A stretch of DNA of 64,000 bases from an uncultured Collinsella sp. (GTDB taxonomy: Bacteria; Actinomycetota; Coriobacteriia; Coriobacteriales; Coriobacteriaceae). The notes beneath the pieces are model-generated. The model did no database searches. It was given only the letters and a program-made list of their open reading frames with translations, and was not told the DNA's origin. Positions 8,618-16,420 of the stretch are shown here, piece after piece. The position numbers and the translations under genes were made by a program. How positions within the stretch are numbered: position 1 is the stretch's first letter; each line of letters starts with the position of its first letter. The stretch is taken from the NCBI GenBank assembly GCA_958445895.1, contig CAUCTV010000002.1, positions 30,681-94,680 on the forward strand, given 5' to 3'.

Positions 8618-8684
8618 AGTTGCGGTGGAATACGGTCTGTTTTGGCCGTTTATGGGCCAGTTTAGTCCGTATTTCACCGCAACT
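8618..8684. repeat. GTTGCGGTG palindrome, copy 1
   Basis: 21-base arms (8618-8638 and 8664-8684) pair with one G-T and one mismatch. An inner TGGCC/GGCCA stem lies in the loop. The arms share AGTTGCGGTGAAATA with the copy at 29601-29671. Confidence 0.85.
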
Positions 8685-8697
8685 GATGAAGGGTTGG

Positions 8698-10095
8698 TTA
8701 GGCGCGCTCGATGAAGGCCTTGTAGCCGCGATAGGCCTCGTAGATGTCGGCCTTGTTGGCGACCTCCCACAGGGCGTGCATGGACAGGACGGCAACACCG
8801 GAGTCGATGACGTTCATGCCGTACTTGGCCATGATGTAGGCGATGGTGCCACCGCCGCCCGCGTTGACGCGGCCGAGCTCACAGGTCTGGAAGTCCACGC
8901 CGGCCTCGTCCATGATGTCGCGGATGAGGGCCACATACTCGGCGTCGGCGTCGTTAGAGCCGCCCTTGCCGCGGCTGCCCGTGTACTTGTTAAAGCACAG
9001 GCCGCGACCCATAAAGGCTGCGTTCTTGGTTTCGAACTTGCCGGCGTAGCCCGGGTCGAAGCCGGCGGACACGTCAGAGGAGAGCATACGGCTGTGGGCG
9101 AGTGCACGGCGCAGGGCCAGCGGGCTATCCTCGCCGGCGAGCGTCATGATCTCGGCGACGGTGTTCTCGAAGAAGCGGCTCGTCATGCCGGTGGCACCCA
9201 CGGAACCGATCTCCTCCTTGTCGACGATGAGTGTGATGCTCGTGCGCTCCACGTTGGCGACGTTGATCTGGGCGAGCATGGACGGATAGGCGCAGACACG
9301 GTCGTCGTGGCCATAGCCCAGAATCATGGAGCGGTCGAGGCCCATGTCGCGGGCCGGGCCGGCGGGCACGACCTCAATCTCGGCGGAGAGGAAGTCCTCC
9401 TCCTCGACGGCGTACTGCTCCTTGAGGATGTCCAGGAACATCTGCTTGACGGGCTCCTTGGGGGCGTCCTTGTCGTCCTCGTCAAACTTGACGGGACGGC
9501 CGCCCACGATCACGTCGAGGATCTCGGCGTCGACGGCGTCCTTGGCGGGCTTGGCCATCTGCTCGCTCGAGAGGTGGATCAGCAGGTCGGAGATGGTAAA
9601 GACCGGGTCGTCGGCCTTGTCACCGATGTTGATGTCGACGGTGGTGCCGTCCTTTTTGCAGATGACGCCTACGAGTGCGAGCGGGGAAGCGACCCAGTGG
9701 TAGCTCTTGACGCCGCCATAGTAGTGCGTGTCGAGATAAGCCATGTCGCCGGCCTCGAAGGCGGGGTTCTGCTTGAGGTCCAGGCGCGGCGAGTCCACGT
9801 GGGCGCCCAGGATGTTAAAGCCCTGCTCGAGCGGGGCGGTGCCCAGGTTGACGAGCATGAGGTCCTTGCCGTGATTAGCGGCGTACACCTTGTCGGCGGC
9901 CTTGAGCGCGCGGCCCTCGGCAATCACGGTCTCCAGATTGACGTAGCCCGCCTCCTCGGCCATCTTGATACCGGTCTTGACGCACAGGCGCTCGGTCTTG
10001 TTCTCGCTCAAAAACTGCTTATAGCCGCGGCAAAGCTCCTCGAGCTCCTCGATCTGCTGTGGCGTGTACTTTTTCCATGCGCAGGGACGCTCCAT
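8698..10095 (-). CDS. M18-family aminopeptidase
   Basis: 465-residue cytosolic zinc aminopeptidase of family M18 (aminopeptidase I / ApeA type), removing N-terminal, often acidic, residues. Metal-site landmarks are GAHVDSPRLDLK (first His and Asp), DKEEIGSVGATGM (Glu pair) and the C-terminal SMHALWEVANK (His). ATG is chosen after AAGGAGCCTGCGTC; longer in-frame starts upstream run into the polA promoter region. Length agrees with the family (about 430-480). It transcribes away from polA, leaving a 166-base divergent promoter region. Confidence 0.93.
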   Translation of the reverse strand: MERPCAWKKYTPQQIEELEELCRGYKQFLSENKTERLCVKTGIKMAEEAGYVNLETVIAEGRALKAADKVYAANHGKDLMLVNLGTAPLEQGFNILGAHVDSPRLDLKQNPAFEAGDMAYLDTHYYGGVKSYHWVASPLALVGVICKKDGTTVDINIGDKADDPVFTISDLLIHLSSEQMAKPAKDAVDAEILDVIVGGRPVKFDEDDKDAPKEPVKQMFLDILKEQYAVEEEDFLSAEIEVVPAGPARDMGLDRSMILGYGHDDRVCAYPSMLAQINVANVERTSITLIVDKEEIGSVGATGMTSRFFENTVAEIMTLAGEDSPLALRRALAHSRMLSSDVSAGFDPGYAGKFETKNAAFMGRGLCFNKYTGSRGKGGSNDADAEYVALIRDIMDEAGVDFQTCELGRVNAGGGGTIAYIMAKYGMNVIDSGVAVLSMHALWEVANKADIYEAYRGYKAFIERA

Positions 10096-10261
10096 GACGC
10101 AGGCTCCTTTCGGATCGATCGTGCTGGTTGATGTACCGTGAGCCATCGTATCACGCGCGGGCCCGCGGCGGCAGGGAAGCCTGATGTGCGGTGGCCGTGG
10201 GGCGGGGAGCGTGTAAACTGGTGTGAGCAAACCGTGCCCAGCCCAAAGCGAGGTATTCAAT

Positions 10262-13012
10262 ATGTCTGACAAGCGCCGTACCTTTGCCGTCATCGACGGC
10301 AACTCGCTCATGCACCGCGCCTTCCACGCCGTGCCGCCCACCATGAACGCGCCGGACGGTCGTCCCACCAACGCGATCTTTGGCTTTTTGAATATGTTCC
10401 TCAAGATGATTGACGCCTTTAATCCCGACGGCGTTGTCGTGGCGTTTGACAAGGGCAAGCCGCGCGTGCGCATGGAGATGCTGCCGCAGTACAAGGCTCA
10501 GCGCCCGCCCATGGACCCCGACCTGCACGCACAGTTTCCCATGATTAAGGATCTGCTCGCCGCGCTCAACGTGCCAATTTTGCAGTCCGAGGGCTGGGAA
10601 GGCGATGACATCTTGGGCACTATGGCGCGCCTGGGCGAGCAGGCCGGCTGTGATATGTTGCTGGTGACCGGTGATCGCGATATGTATCAGCTCGTGACCG
10701 AGCACGTTAACGTGGTCTCGACCCGCAAGGGCCTGTCCGACGTGGCGATCATGACGCCCGAGAGCGTGGACGATCTGTATCACGGCATCACGCCGGCGCT
10801 CGTGCCCGATTTTTATGGTCTGAAGGGCGACACGTCCGACAACATCCCCGGCGTGCCGGGCATCGGCCCCAAAAAGGCGAGCGCGCTCATTGCGCAGTAC
10901 GGTAGCCTGGACGAGGTCATCGCACACGCCGACGAGGTCAAGGGCAAGATGGGAGAAAACCTGCGCGCGCACATCGATGATGCGCTGCTGAGCCGCAAGG
11001 TCGCAACCATCCGCACCGATGCACCCGTTGAGCTCGATTTTGAGGCGACGTCCTTCCCGGCGTTTTCCGCCGATGAGGTTTCCGCGGCACTGGGCACGCT
11101 CGGCATCACCGCCATGCAGAACCGTTTCTTGGCGCTGATCGGCGGCGAGGGTGGCGCTGCTGCCACTGTCAGCACGTTTGAGATGCCCGCCGTTTTGCGC
11201 GCAGCCGCCGGCGATACTGACGCGCTTGGTGCCGTTGCAGATGAGGTCTCCCGCGCGATTGATGTCGGCGAGTGGGTCGCCGCCGTGGTGGACGATGACA
11301 AGGAAGAGGGCGCGCTCTTTGGGCTGACGCGCACGCTGTGGTTGGCGACGTCCAAGGGCCTGTTTGCGCTCGAGGAGGGCGACAGCGGTGCGGCGGCTGA
11401 GGTTGAGGGCTTCAACTTCGCCCACGGCGTGATTGCCGGCGTGCTCGCGCGTCTGTTTATGGAAGGCCGTGTGGCGAGCCCGGATACGAAGGCGCTGCTG
11501 CATGAGCTTTCGCCCGTCGACTCTTCTGAGCCCGAGCTCATGGACCCGCTGTCCGCTGATTCCACGCGTATCTTCGATACCGTGGTCGCTGCCTATCTGC
11601 TGGATTCCGATCGCTCCGAGTTCGATGAGGCGTATCTGGCCGATACCTATCTGCAGATGGCGCTGCCTGCGGCGCGCGGCGCAGAGGGTGCCGGCGAGGA
11701 CGCTCCTGCGCCTGCCGCCCGTACTGCGGCCTTGACGCTGGCGCTCGTGGCACCGTTGCGCGAGTGCATGGCCCGTGAGAATGCCGCCAACGTGTTCGAT
11801 GGCATCGAGATGCCGCTCGTGCCGGTGCTTGCCAAGATGGAGCGCGCGGGCATGCTCGTGGACCCCGACCGCCTGCACAGTCTGTCCGAGGGCCTGGCGA
11901 CCCAGATTTCCGAGGTTGAGCGCAGCATTCGCGACCTGGCTGGCGACGAGACCTTTAACATCGGCAGCCCCATGCAGCTCTCGCACGTGCTGTTTGATGT
12001 TATGGGGCTTCCGACCAAGGGCCTCAAAAAGACCAAGCGCGGCTACTATTCGACCAACGCCAAGGTGTTGAGCGACCTTGCCCGCGACCACGAGATCGTG
12101 CGCCTGATTTTGGACTGGCGCGAGAAGTCCAAGATTAAGTCGACCTATCTGGACACGCTGGGCCCGCTGCGCCGTGGTGACGGTCGCGTGCACACCACGT
12201 ACAACCAGACCATTACCGCAACGGGACGTCTGTCCTCGAGCGACCCGAACCTGCAGAACATTCCGACGCGCTCTGAGCTGGGTCGTACCGTCAAGACGGC
12301 GTTCTCGGCGGGCGAGGGCAGCGTCTTTTTGGCGGTGGACTACTCGCAGATCGAGCTACGTCTACTCGCGCATCTCTCGGGTGACGAGCACCTGGTGCGC
12401 GCCTTTAACGAGGGCGAGGACTTCCACGCCGAGACGGCCGCGCGCGTGTTTGGCGTGCCGGTTTCCGAGGTAACGCCCGACCTGCGCAGCCGCGCCAAGG
12501 CCGTGAACTTTGGCATCGTGTACGGTCAGCAGGCCTACGGTCTGTCGCAGTCGCTGCACATCTCGATGGCCGAGGCGCGCGACATGATCGACCGCTACTA
12601 CGAGGCCTACCCGGGTGTGCGTACGTTCCTCGACAATGTGGTGGCGCGAGCCAAGCAGACGGGCTATGCCGAGACCATGTATGGCCGCAGACGCCATATT
12701 CCCGAGCTCAAGGCCAAAAACCCACAGCTCCGCGGCTTTGGTGAGCGCACGGCCATGAACCACCCCATGCAGGGCACCGCCGCCGACATCATCAAGATCG
12801 CCATGGCCCGCGTAAGCCGCCGTTTGGAAGAAGAAGGCTTTGCCGCCCACATGATTCTGCAGGTACACGACGAACTGGACTTTGAGTGCCCCGTCGACGA
12901 AGTCGAGCGCCTCACCGCCATGGTCCGCGACGTCATGGAGCACGTAGTAGACCTCCGCGTACCCCTCATTGCCGAAGCCAGCACCGGCATAACCTGGGCC
13001 GACGCCAAATAG
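10262..13012 (+). CDS. polA: DNA polymerase I
   Basis: 916-residue DNA polymerase I for gap filling and primer removal. Residues 1-about 290 are the 5'-3' nuclease domain (FAVIDGNSLMHRAF, SEGWEGDDILG, VTGDRDMYQLV, GLKGDTSDNIPGVPGIGPKKA). The C-terminal half has polymerase motif A (DYSQIELRLLAHLSGDE), motif B (RSRAKAVNFGIVYGQQAYGLS region) and motif C (QVHDELDFE). The middle region, about residues 305-530, lacks any DxE-type exonuclease motif, so proofreading is probably lost, as in many Gram-positive Pol I enzymes. ATG follows GCGAGG. Confidence 0.97.
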   Translation: MSDKRRTFAVIDGNSLMHRAFHAVPPTMNAPDGRPTNAIFGFLNMFLKMIDAFNPDGVVVAFDKGKPRVRMEMLPQYKAQRPPMDPDLHAQFPMIKDLLAALNVPILQSEGWEGDDILGTMARLGEQAGCDMLLVTGDRDMYQLVTEHVNVVSTRKGLSDVAIMTPESVDDLYHGITPALVPDFYGLKGDTSDNIPGVPGIGPKKASALIAQYGSLDEVIAHADEVKGKMGENLRAHIDDALLSRKVATIRTDAPVELDFEATSFPAFSADEVSAALGTLGITAMQNRFLALIGGEGGAAATVSTFEMPAVLRAAAGDTDALGAVADEVSRAIDVGEWVAAVVDDDKEEGALFGLTRTLWLATSKGLFALEEGDSGAAAEVEGFNFAHGVIAGVLARLFMEGRVASPDTKALLHELSPVDSSEPELMDPLSADSTRIFDTVVAAYLLDSDRSEFDEAYLADTYLQMALPAARGAEGAGEDAPAPAARTAALTLALVAPLRECMARENAANVFDGIEMPLVPVLAKMERAGMLVDPDRLHSLSEGLATQISEVERSIRDLAGDETFNIGSPMQLSHVLFDVMGLPTKGLKKTKRGYYSTNAKVLSDLARDHEIVRLILDWREKSKIKSTYLDTLGPLRRGDGRVHTTYNQTITATGRLSSSDPNLQNIPTRSELGRTVKTAFSAGEGSVFLAVDYSQIELRLLAHLSGDEHLVRAFNEGEDFHAETAARVFGVPVSEVTPDLRSRAKAVNFGIVYGQQAYGLSQSLHISMAEARDMIDRYYEAYPGVRTFLDNVVARAKQTGYAETMYGRRRHIPELKAKNPQLRGFGERTAMNHPMQGTAADIIKIAMARVSRRLEEEGFAAHMILQVHDELDFECPVDEVERLTAMVRDVMEHVVDLRVPLIAEASTGITWADAK

Positions 13013-13046
13013 GAAAGCAACCACAGTTTCAATGTAACCAAAAACA

Positions 13047-13081
13047 GAAGGACGCCCCTCATCAATAAGGAGCGTCCTTCG
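13047..13081 (+). terminator. Terminator after polA
   Basis: GAAGGACGC / GCGTCCTTC stem with extra CCT/AGG pairing, then GTTCAATT. The T-run is poor, so termination may be partial. Confidence 0.6.
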
Positions 13082-13152
13082 TTCAATTAAATTCAGCCAA
13101 AGTATCTAGACACTCAAGATGCCATCTTTGCGGCAGGTAAGTAAACCTAGGA

Positions 13153-13275
13153 CCTGGCCGGGCGGCACGGGTTAACTTTTCGTAGATTCCGCACGCAAAG
13201 AAAGCCACTTAATGTGGCTTTCGTCTTGCGCAGGACCTGACCGAGCGAAAAGTTAACCCGTGCCGCCCGGCCAGG
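13153..13275. repeat. Nested palindrome family NP1, copy 1
   Basis: Perfect 30-base outer arms at 13153-13182 and 13246-13275. Between them lies a conserved core with TTCCGCACGCAAAG on the left, an inner hairpin AAAGCCAC-TTAAT-GTGGCTTT (13201-13221), and TCTTGCGCAGGACCTGACCG on the right. It fills the convergent gap between polA and the HAD gene. Copies 2 and 3 flank valS. Confidence 0.93.
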
Positions 13276-13288
13276 CCCGATGGGACGG

Positions 13289-14116
13289 CTACCGAGCCGC
13301 CAAGATGGCGTCGATGAGCGTCAGTACGCCCCCGTCGTTGTTGCTCGGAATGCGCCACTTAGCATGCGCGTTCATATGCTCCTCGGCATTGTCCACGATA
13401 AAGCTGTGGCCGACGCGCTCCAGCATAGGGATATCGTTGTAGGTATCGCCCACGGCGGCGGCATCGGCGATATCGATGCCGAGCTGCTCGCACAGGTGCG
13501 CGACGCCCGAACCCTTGTCGACGCCCAGGTTCATAAAGTCGATCCACTCGCGGCCGGCATTGGTGACATAGAGCTGATCCGAGAACGCAGGGTTATAGGT
13601 CTCGCGGAACGCGGGCTCGGCGTCGTAGCCGGGGAAAAAGATCGAGATCTTATTGGACTCGATATCAAGGCCCTCAAAGGTGTCGACGTAGTTGATCGTG
13701 TTGTAGTAGACGCTGATCTCGTCGTGGTACTGATGGTCGCGGGCGAGCACATAGAACTCGTCGTAGCAGCACAGGACGGGGACGGCGCGCGGGTCCTCCG
13801 AGGCACGAGCGAGCACCTGCTGATACAGCGCCACATCGATGTTGCTCTTATAGATATAGTTGCCGCGGTAGATAACGCAGGCTCCATTGTCGGGGCAAAA
13901 AGCAAGGCGGTTCTTAATGCTCTCGAACATTTCTTCTAGTTTTGGGGCGGGGCGTCCGCTGGCGGGGCAGAACACGATGCCAGCCTCGGCGAGCTTGTCT
14001 AGGCGCTCATCAAGACCCTGCGGCAACACGCGCTCGTCGGTGAGAAGCGTCTTGTCCATATCAACGGCGAGAATCTTAATGCTTCCGATATTGGTGTCCG
14101 ATTCGTAAGTTTGCAT
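13289..14116 (-). CDS. Cof-type HAD-IIB hydrolase
   Basis: 275-residue haloacid-dehalogenase superfamily phosphatase, probably acting on sugar phosphates or nucleotides. Motif I is AVDMDKTLLTD, motif II the Ser in FCPASGRP, the Lys is in the DKGSGVAHL region, and motif IV is AVGDTYNDIPML. The C2-type cap between motifs II and III fits the Cof/YkrA-like subgroup. A 17-residue polar N-terminal extension precedes motif I; a GAAAGG site lies 11 bases upstream of the chosen ATG. The substrate cannot be inferred. Confidence 0.88.
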   Translation of the reverse strand: MQTYESDTNIGSIKILAVDMDKTLLTDERVLPQGLDERLDKLAEAGIVFCPASGRPAPKLEEMFESIKNRLAFCPDNGACVIYRGNYIYKSNIDVALYQQVLARASEDPRAVPVLCCYDEFYVLARDHQYHDEISVYYNTINYVDTFEGLDIESNKISIFFPGYDAEPAFRETYNPAFSDQLYVTNAGREWIDFMNLGVDKGSGVAHLCEQLGIDIADAAAVGDTYNDIPMLERVGHSFIVDNAEEHMNAHAKWRIPSNNDGGVLTLIDAILAAR

Positions 14117-14259
14117 AAAAGCGCGCCTTTCGTTTCGAAATTGTTTCAGATGTTATAACCATCAACTCGTAGTCAGGCGTATTTTCGCAGGAACGCAGCG
14201 TATTTGCACTGCATTTCACAAACTAATGAAAAAACTTTTCAGAAATTTGAATTTGTCGC

Positions 14260-14287
14260 TTGCGCTGTAGGCACTTTAGCGTAATAT
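14260..14287 (+). promoter_or_regulatory. Promoter of the argG leader
   Basis: TTGCGC, 16-base spacer, TAATAT. Predicted start of transcription is near 14294, giving an about 375-base leader before argG. Confidence 0.55.
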
Positions 14288-14390
14288 AGCGACCATCGAA
14301 AACGGAGACGGAAAAACAACCGCTTATCGAGGAAAAGGTACCGTTTACGATATTAGAATTGCGCCCGGCGATAGGTGAAAGGAGAGGCAG

Positions 14391-14465
14391 ATGCAGTTCG
14401 TAAAGATCATCACTACTGCAGACAATGCCATCCGACGCCAGCGCGCAATTTCCCGACGACGATAA
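14391..14465 (+). CDS. Arginine-rich leader peptide upstream of argG
   Basis: A 24-codon reading frame with a strong ribosome binding site (AAAGGAGAGGCAG-ATG). It begins MQFVKIITTADNAI and ends RRQRAISRRR-stop. Six of its last ten residues are Arg, and the last three codons are CGA CGA CGA before TAA. Downstream, in the same about 200-base leader, are hairpins GACGAT/ATCGTC (14458-14473, overlapping the last codons), CTCTGT/ACAGAG enclosing GGGGC/GCCCC (14473-14506), and a terminator-like stem (14530-14568). This is the layout of ribosome-mediated attenuation responding to charged tRNA-Arg. The role is inferred; the peptide itself is probably only a sensor. Confidence 0.7.
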   Translation: MQFVKIITTADNAIRRQRAISRRR

Positions 14466-14472
14466 CAATCGT

Positions 14473-14506
14473 CTCTGTCCGTATGGGGCTAAATGCCCCA
14501 ACAGAG
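14473..14506 (+). promoter_or_regulatory. Leader hairpin following the Arg peptide
   Basis: CTCTGT pairs with ACAGAG around an inner GGGGC-TAAAT-GCCCC stem. It starts 8 bases after the leader stop codon, so a ribosome stalled on the CGA codons would change its folding. Confidence 0.55.
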
Positions 14507-14529
14507 TCATTTTGAGGTCGTTGGGTTTT

Positions 14530-14575
14530 AGCACGACATAGACGCATGTTTCTAGGGCATGTTGTGCTGCTTTTT
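14530..14575 (+). terminator. Candidate attenuator terminator in the argG leader
   Basis: AGCACGACAT pairs with ATGTTGTGCT (one G-T), then GCTTTTTG. It is enclosed by a 13-base pairing of TCATTTTGAGGTC (14507-14519) with GACCTCGAAATGA (14603-14615, one mismatch), so the terminator can be held inside a larger fold. Confidence 0.6.
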
Positions 14576-14669
14576 GCTATTTAACCTGATATTGCACGGT
14601 TTTTGACCTCGAAATGACTTGCAACTGACCGATGTTCTAACTAGCTACCAAGGGCGAAAGGAAACAGCC

Positions 14670-15896
14670 ATGAGCAAGGAAAAAGTCGTTCTCGCATATT
14701 CCGGTGGTCTTGATACATCCGTATGTGTCAAGTGGCTCCAGGACGAGAAGAATCTCGATGTCGTTTGTGTCTGCGGCAATGTGGGCCAGGAGGAGACCGG
14801 CTTGGACGCCAAGAAGCAGAAGGCGCTCGATTTGGGCGTTCTGGATTGCCAGGTGCTCGACCTGCGCGACGAGTTCTCCGATGAGTTCCTGACCAAGGCC
14901 ATCGCTGCCAACTCCATGTACGAGAACAAGTATCCGCTGCTCTCCGCTCTGTCCCGCCCGCTGCTCGCCAAGAAGCTTGTCGAGGTCGCTCACGAGTTTG
15001 GCGCGACCTACGTCGCCCACGGCTGCACTGGCAAGGGTAATGACCAGGTTCGTTTTGAGGCTGCCGTCAAGGCCCTCGACCCCGAGCTTAAGGTTATCGC
15101 CCCGGTTCGCGAGTGGGATCTGAAGTGCCGTCCCGACGAGGTCGCCTATGCTCACGCCCACAACGTGCCGGTTCCCGAGGGTGCCAACGACAACCCCTAT
15201 TCCATCGACGACAACCTGTGGGGTCGCGCCATCGAGTGCGGTCACCTGGAGGATCCCTGGAACGAGCCGCTCGACGACGCCTGGGTTATGACCAAGAACC
15301 CCGAGGACACGCCGGACACCCCGACCTACACCGAGATTGAGTTTGAGGCCGGCAAGCCCGTCGCCGTCGACGGTAAGAAGATGAAGCTCTCCGAAATCGT
15401 CATCGCCCTCAACAAGATCTCCGGCGACAACGGCTTTGGTCGCCTGGACCTGGTCGAGGATCGTCTGGTGGGCCTCAAGAGCCGCGAGTGCTACGAGGTT
15501 CCCGGCGCCTTGACGCTCATCACCGCCCACAAGGCACTCGAGGATATCTGCGTCGAGGGCGACCTGCTCAAGACCAAGATTAAGCTCGAGCAGGATTGGG
15601 CGACCGCCGTGTACAACGGCCAGTGGTACAGCCCGCTCAAGAACGCGCTCGATGCCTTTATGGCCGACACTCAGAAGTTCGTGACCGGCACCGTCCGTCT
15701 GAAGTTCTTTAAGGGCAACTGCCATGTCGTCGGCCGCAAGAGCCCGTTTAGCCTGTATGACTACGGCCTGGCTACCTACGACCGCGACACCACGTTTGAC
15801 GAGAAGGCCAGCGCCGGCTTTATCGAGATCGACACGCTGTCGCTCAAGACGTGGGCCAAGGTCCAGGGTCCCAGCTCTGCTGCAGCTCAGGCCTAA
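14670..15896 (+). CDS. argG: Argininosuccinate synthase
   Basis: Joins citrulline and aspartate with ATP to make argininosuccinate, the penultimate step of arginine synthesis. 408 residues, full length. The PP-loop AYSGGLDTSVCVKWL is at residues 8-22. YVAHGCTGKGNDQVRFE (aspartate/citrulline site) is near residue 115, and the DNLWGRAIECGHLED and KSPFSLYDY family blocks are present. ATG is chosen after GAAAGGAAACAGCC. argH follows in the same direction 525 bases later, separated by a terminator and a possible small gene. Expression is probably controlled through the Arg-rich leader upstream. Confidence 0.97.
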   Translation: MSKEKVVLAYSGGLDTSVCVKWLQDEKNLDVVCVCGNVGQEETGLDAKKQKALDLGVLDCQVLDLRDEFSDEFLTKAIAANSMYENKYPLLSALSRPLLAKKLVEVAHEFGATYVAHGCTGKGNDQVRFEAAVKALDPELKVIAPVREWDLKCRPDEVAYAHAHNVPVPEGANDNPYSIDDNLWGRAIECGHLEDPWNEPLDDAWVMTKNPEDTPDTPTYTEIEFEAGKPVAVDGKKMKLSEIVIALNKISGDNGFGRLDLVEDRLVGLKSRECYEVPGALTLITAHKALEDICVEGDLLKTKIKLEQDWATAVYNGQWYSPLKNALDAFMADTQKFVTGTVRLKFFKGNCHVVGRKSPFSLYDYGLATYDRDTTFDEKASAGFIEIDTLSLKTWAKVQGPSSAAAQA

Positions 15897-16051
15897 GGCT
15901 TTTCCTTCCCTTGGTATCCGCGCGGCCCATCCGCGTGATACAAAACGGGCGCACGGGGTCCCTACCTTTCGTTATGCTTGCTGACACTTCTTAACATCGG
16001 TGGCCCCTACGTTCCGCCCGCATATATGACGTCGCGCCTGCGGCTGAGTCC

Positions 16052-16084
16052 GAGCCCCGCCGGGGTTGTCCGGCGGGGCTCTTT
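16052..16084 (+). terminator. Terminator between argG and argH
   Basis: GAGCCCCGCCGG / CCGGCGGGGCTC perfect 12-bp stem, 6-base loop, then TTTCT. Confidence 0.85.
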
Positions 16085-16131
16085 CTATCAATTTGTCGGC
16101 CTTGCGCCTATATATATGAGGAGTATCCAAT

Positions 16132-16302
16132 ATGTTCAATGCTATCGCGCATGCTTTACTTGCCCTCGCGCCCGAGATCGATGCTGCAAAGGTCGAGGAC
16201 GTCCCTATGAGCCTGAAGGCCTGGATCGATGGTTCGCAGGGCAACATCCGGAGGGAGACGTTGGGTGCCAAGTGCATGGTGCGTCACTTCTTTGCAAATT
16301 AG
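16132..16302 (+). CDS. Possible 56-residue protein between argG and argH
   Basis: ATG lies 9 bases after GAGGAG. The peptide starts MFNAIAHALLALAPEIDAAK and ends MVRHFFAN. The N-terminal third could form an amphipathic helix; the rest is mixed. It sits after the argG terminator and 118 bases before argH, so it could be the first frame of an argH transcript. It contains only three Arg codons, so it does not look like an arginine sensor. Family unknown; it could also be a chance frame. Confidence 0.4.
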   Translation: MFNAIAHALLALAPEIDAAKVEDVPMSLKAWIDGSQGNIRRETLGAKCMVRHFFAN

Positions 16303-16420
16303 CTACTTGGCCCCGCGCACGGTGAGGAATGTGTAAAACTAGCGGTTGAAAAATCGCTTTAGCGACATGGCGTATTGCTTTGGGCGCTTGTTTTGGTATT
16401 TGGAGAAAGGGGACGGTTCC

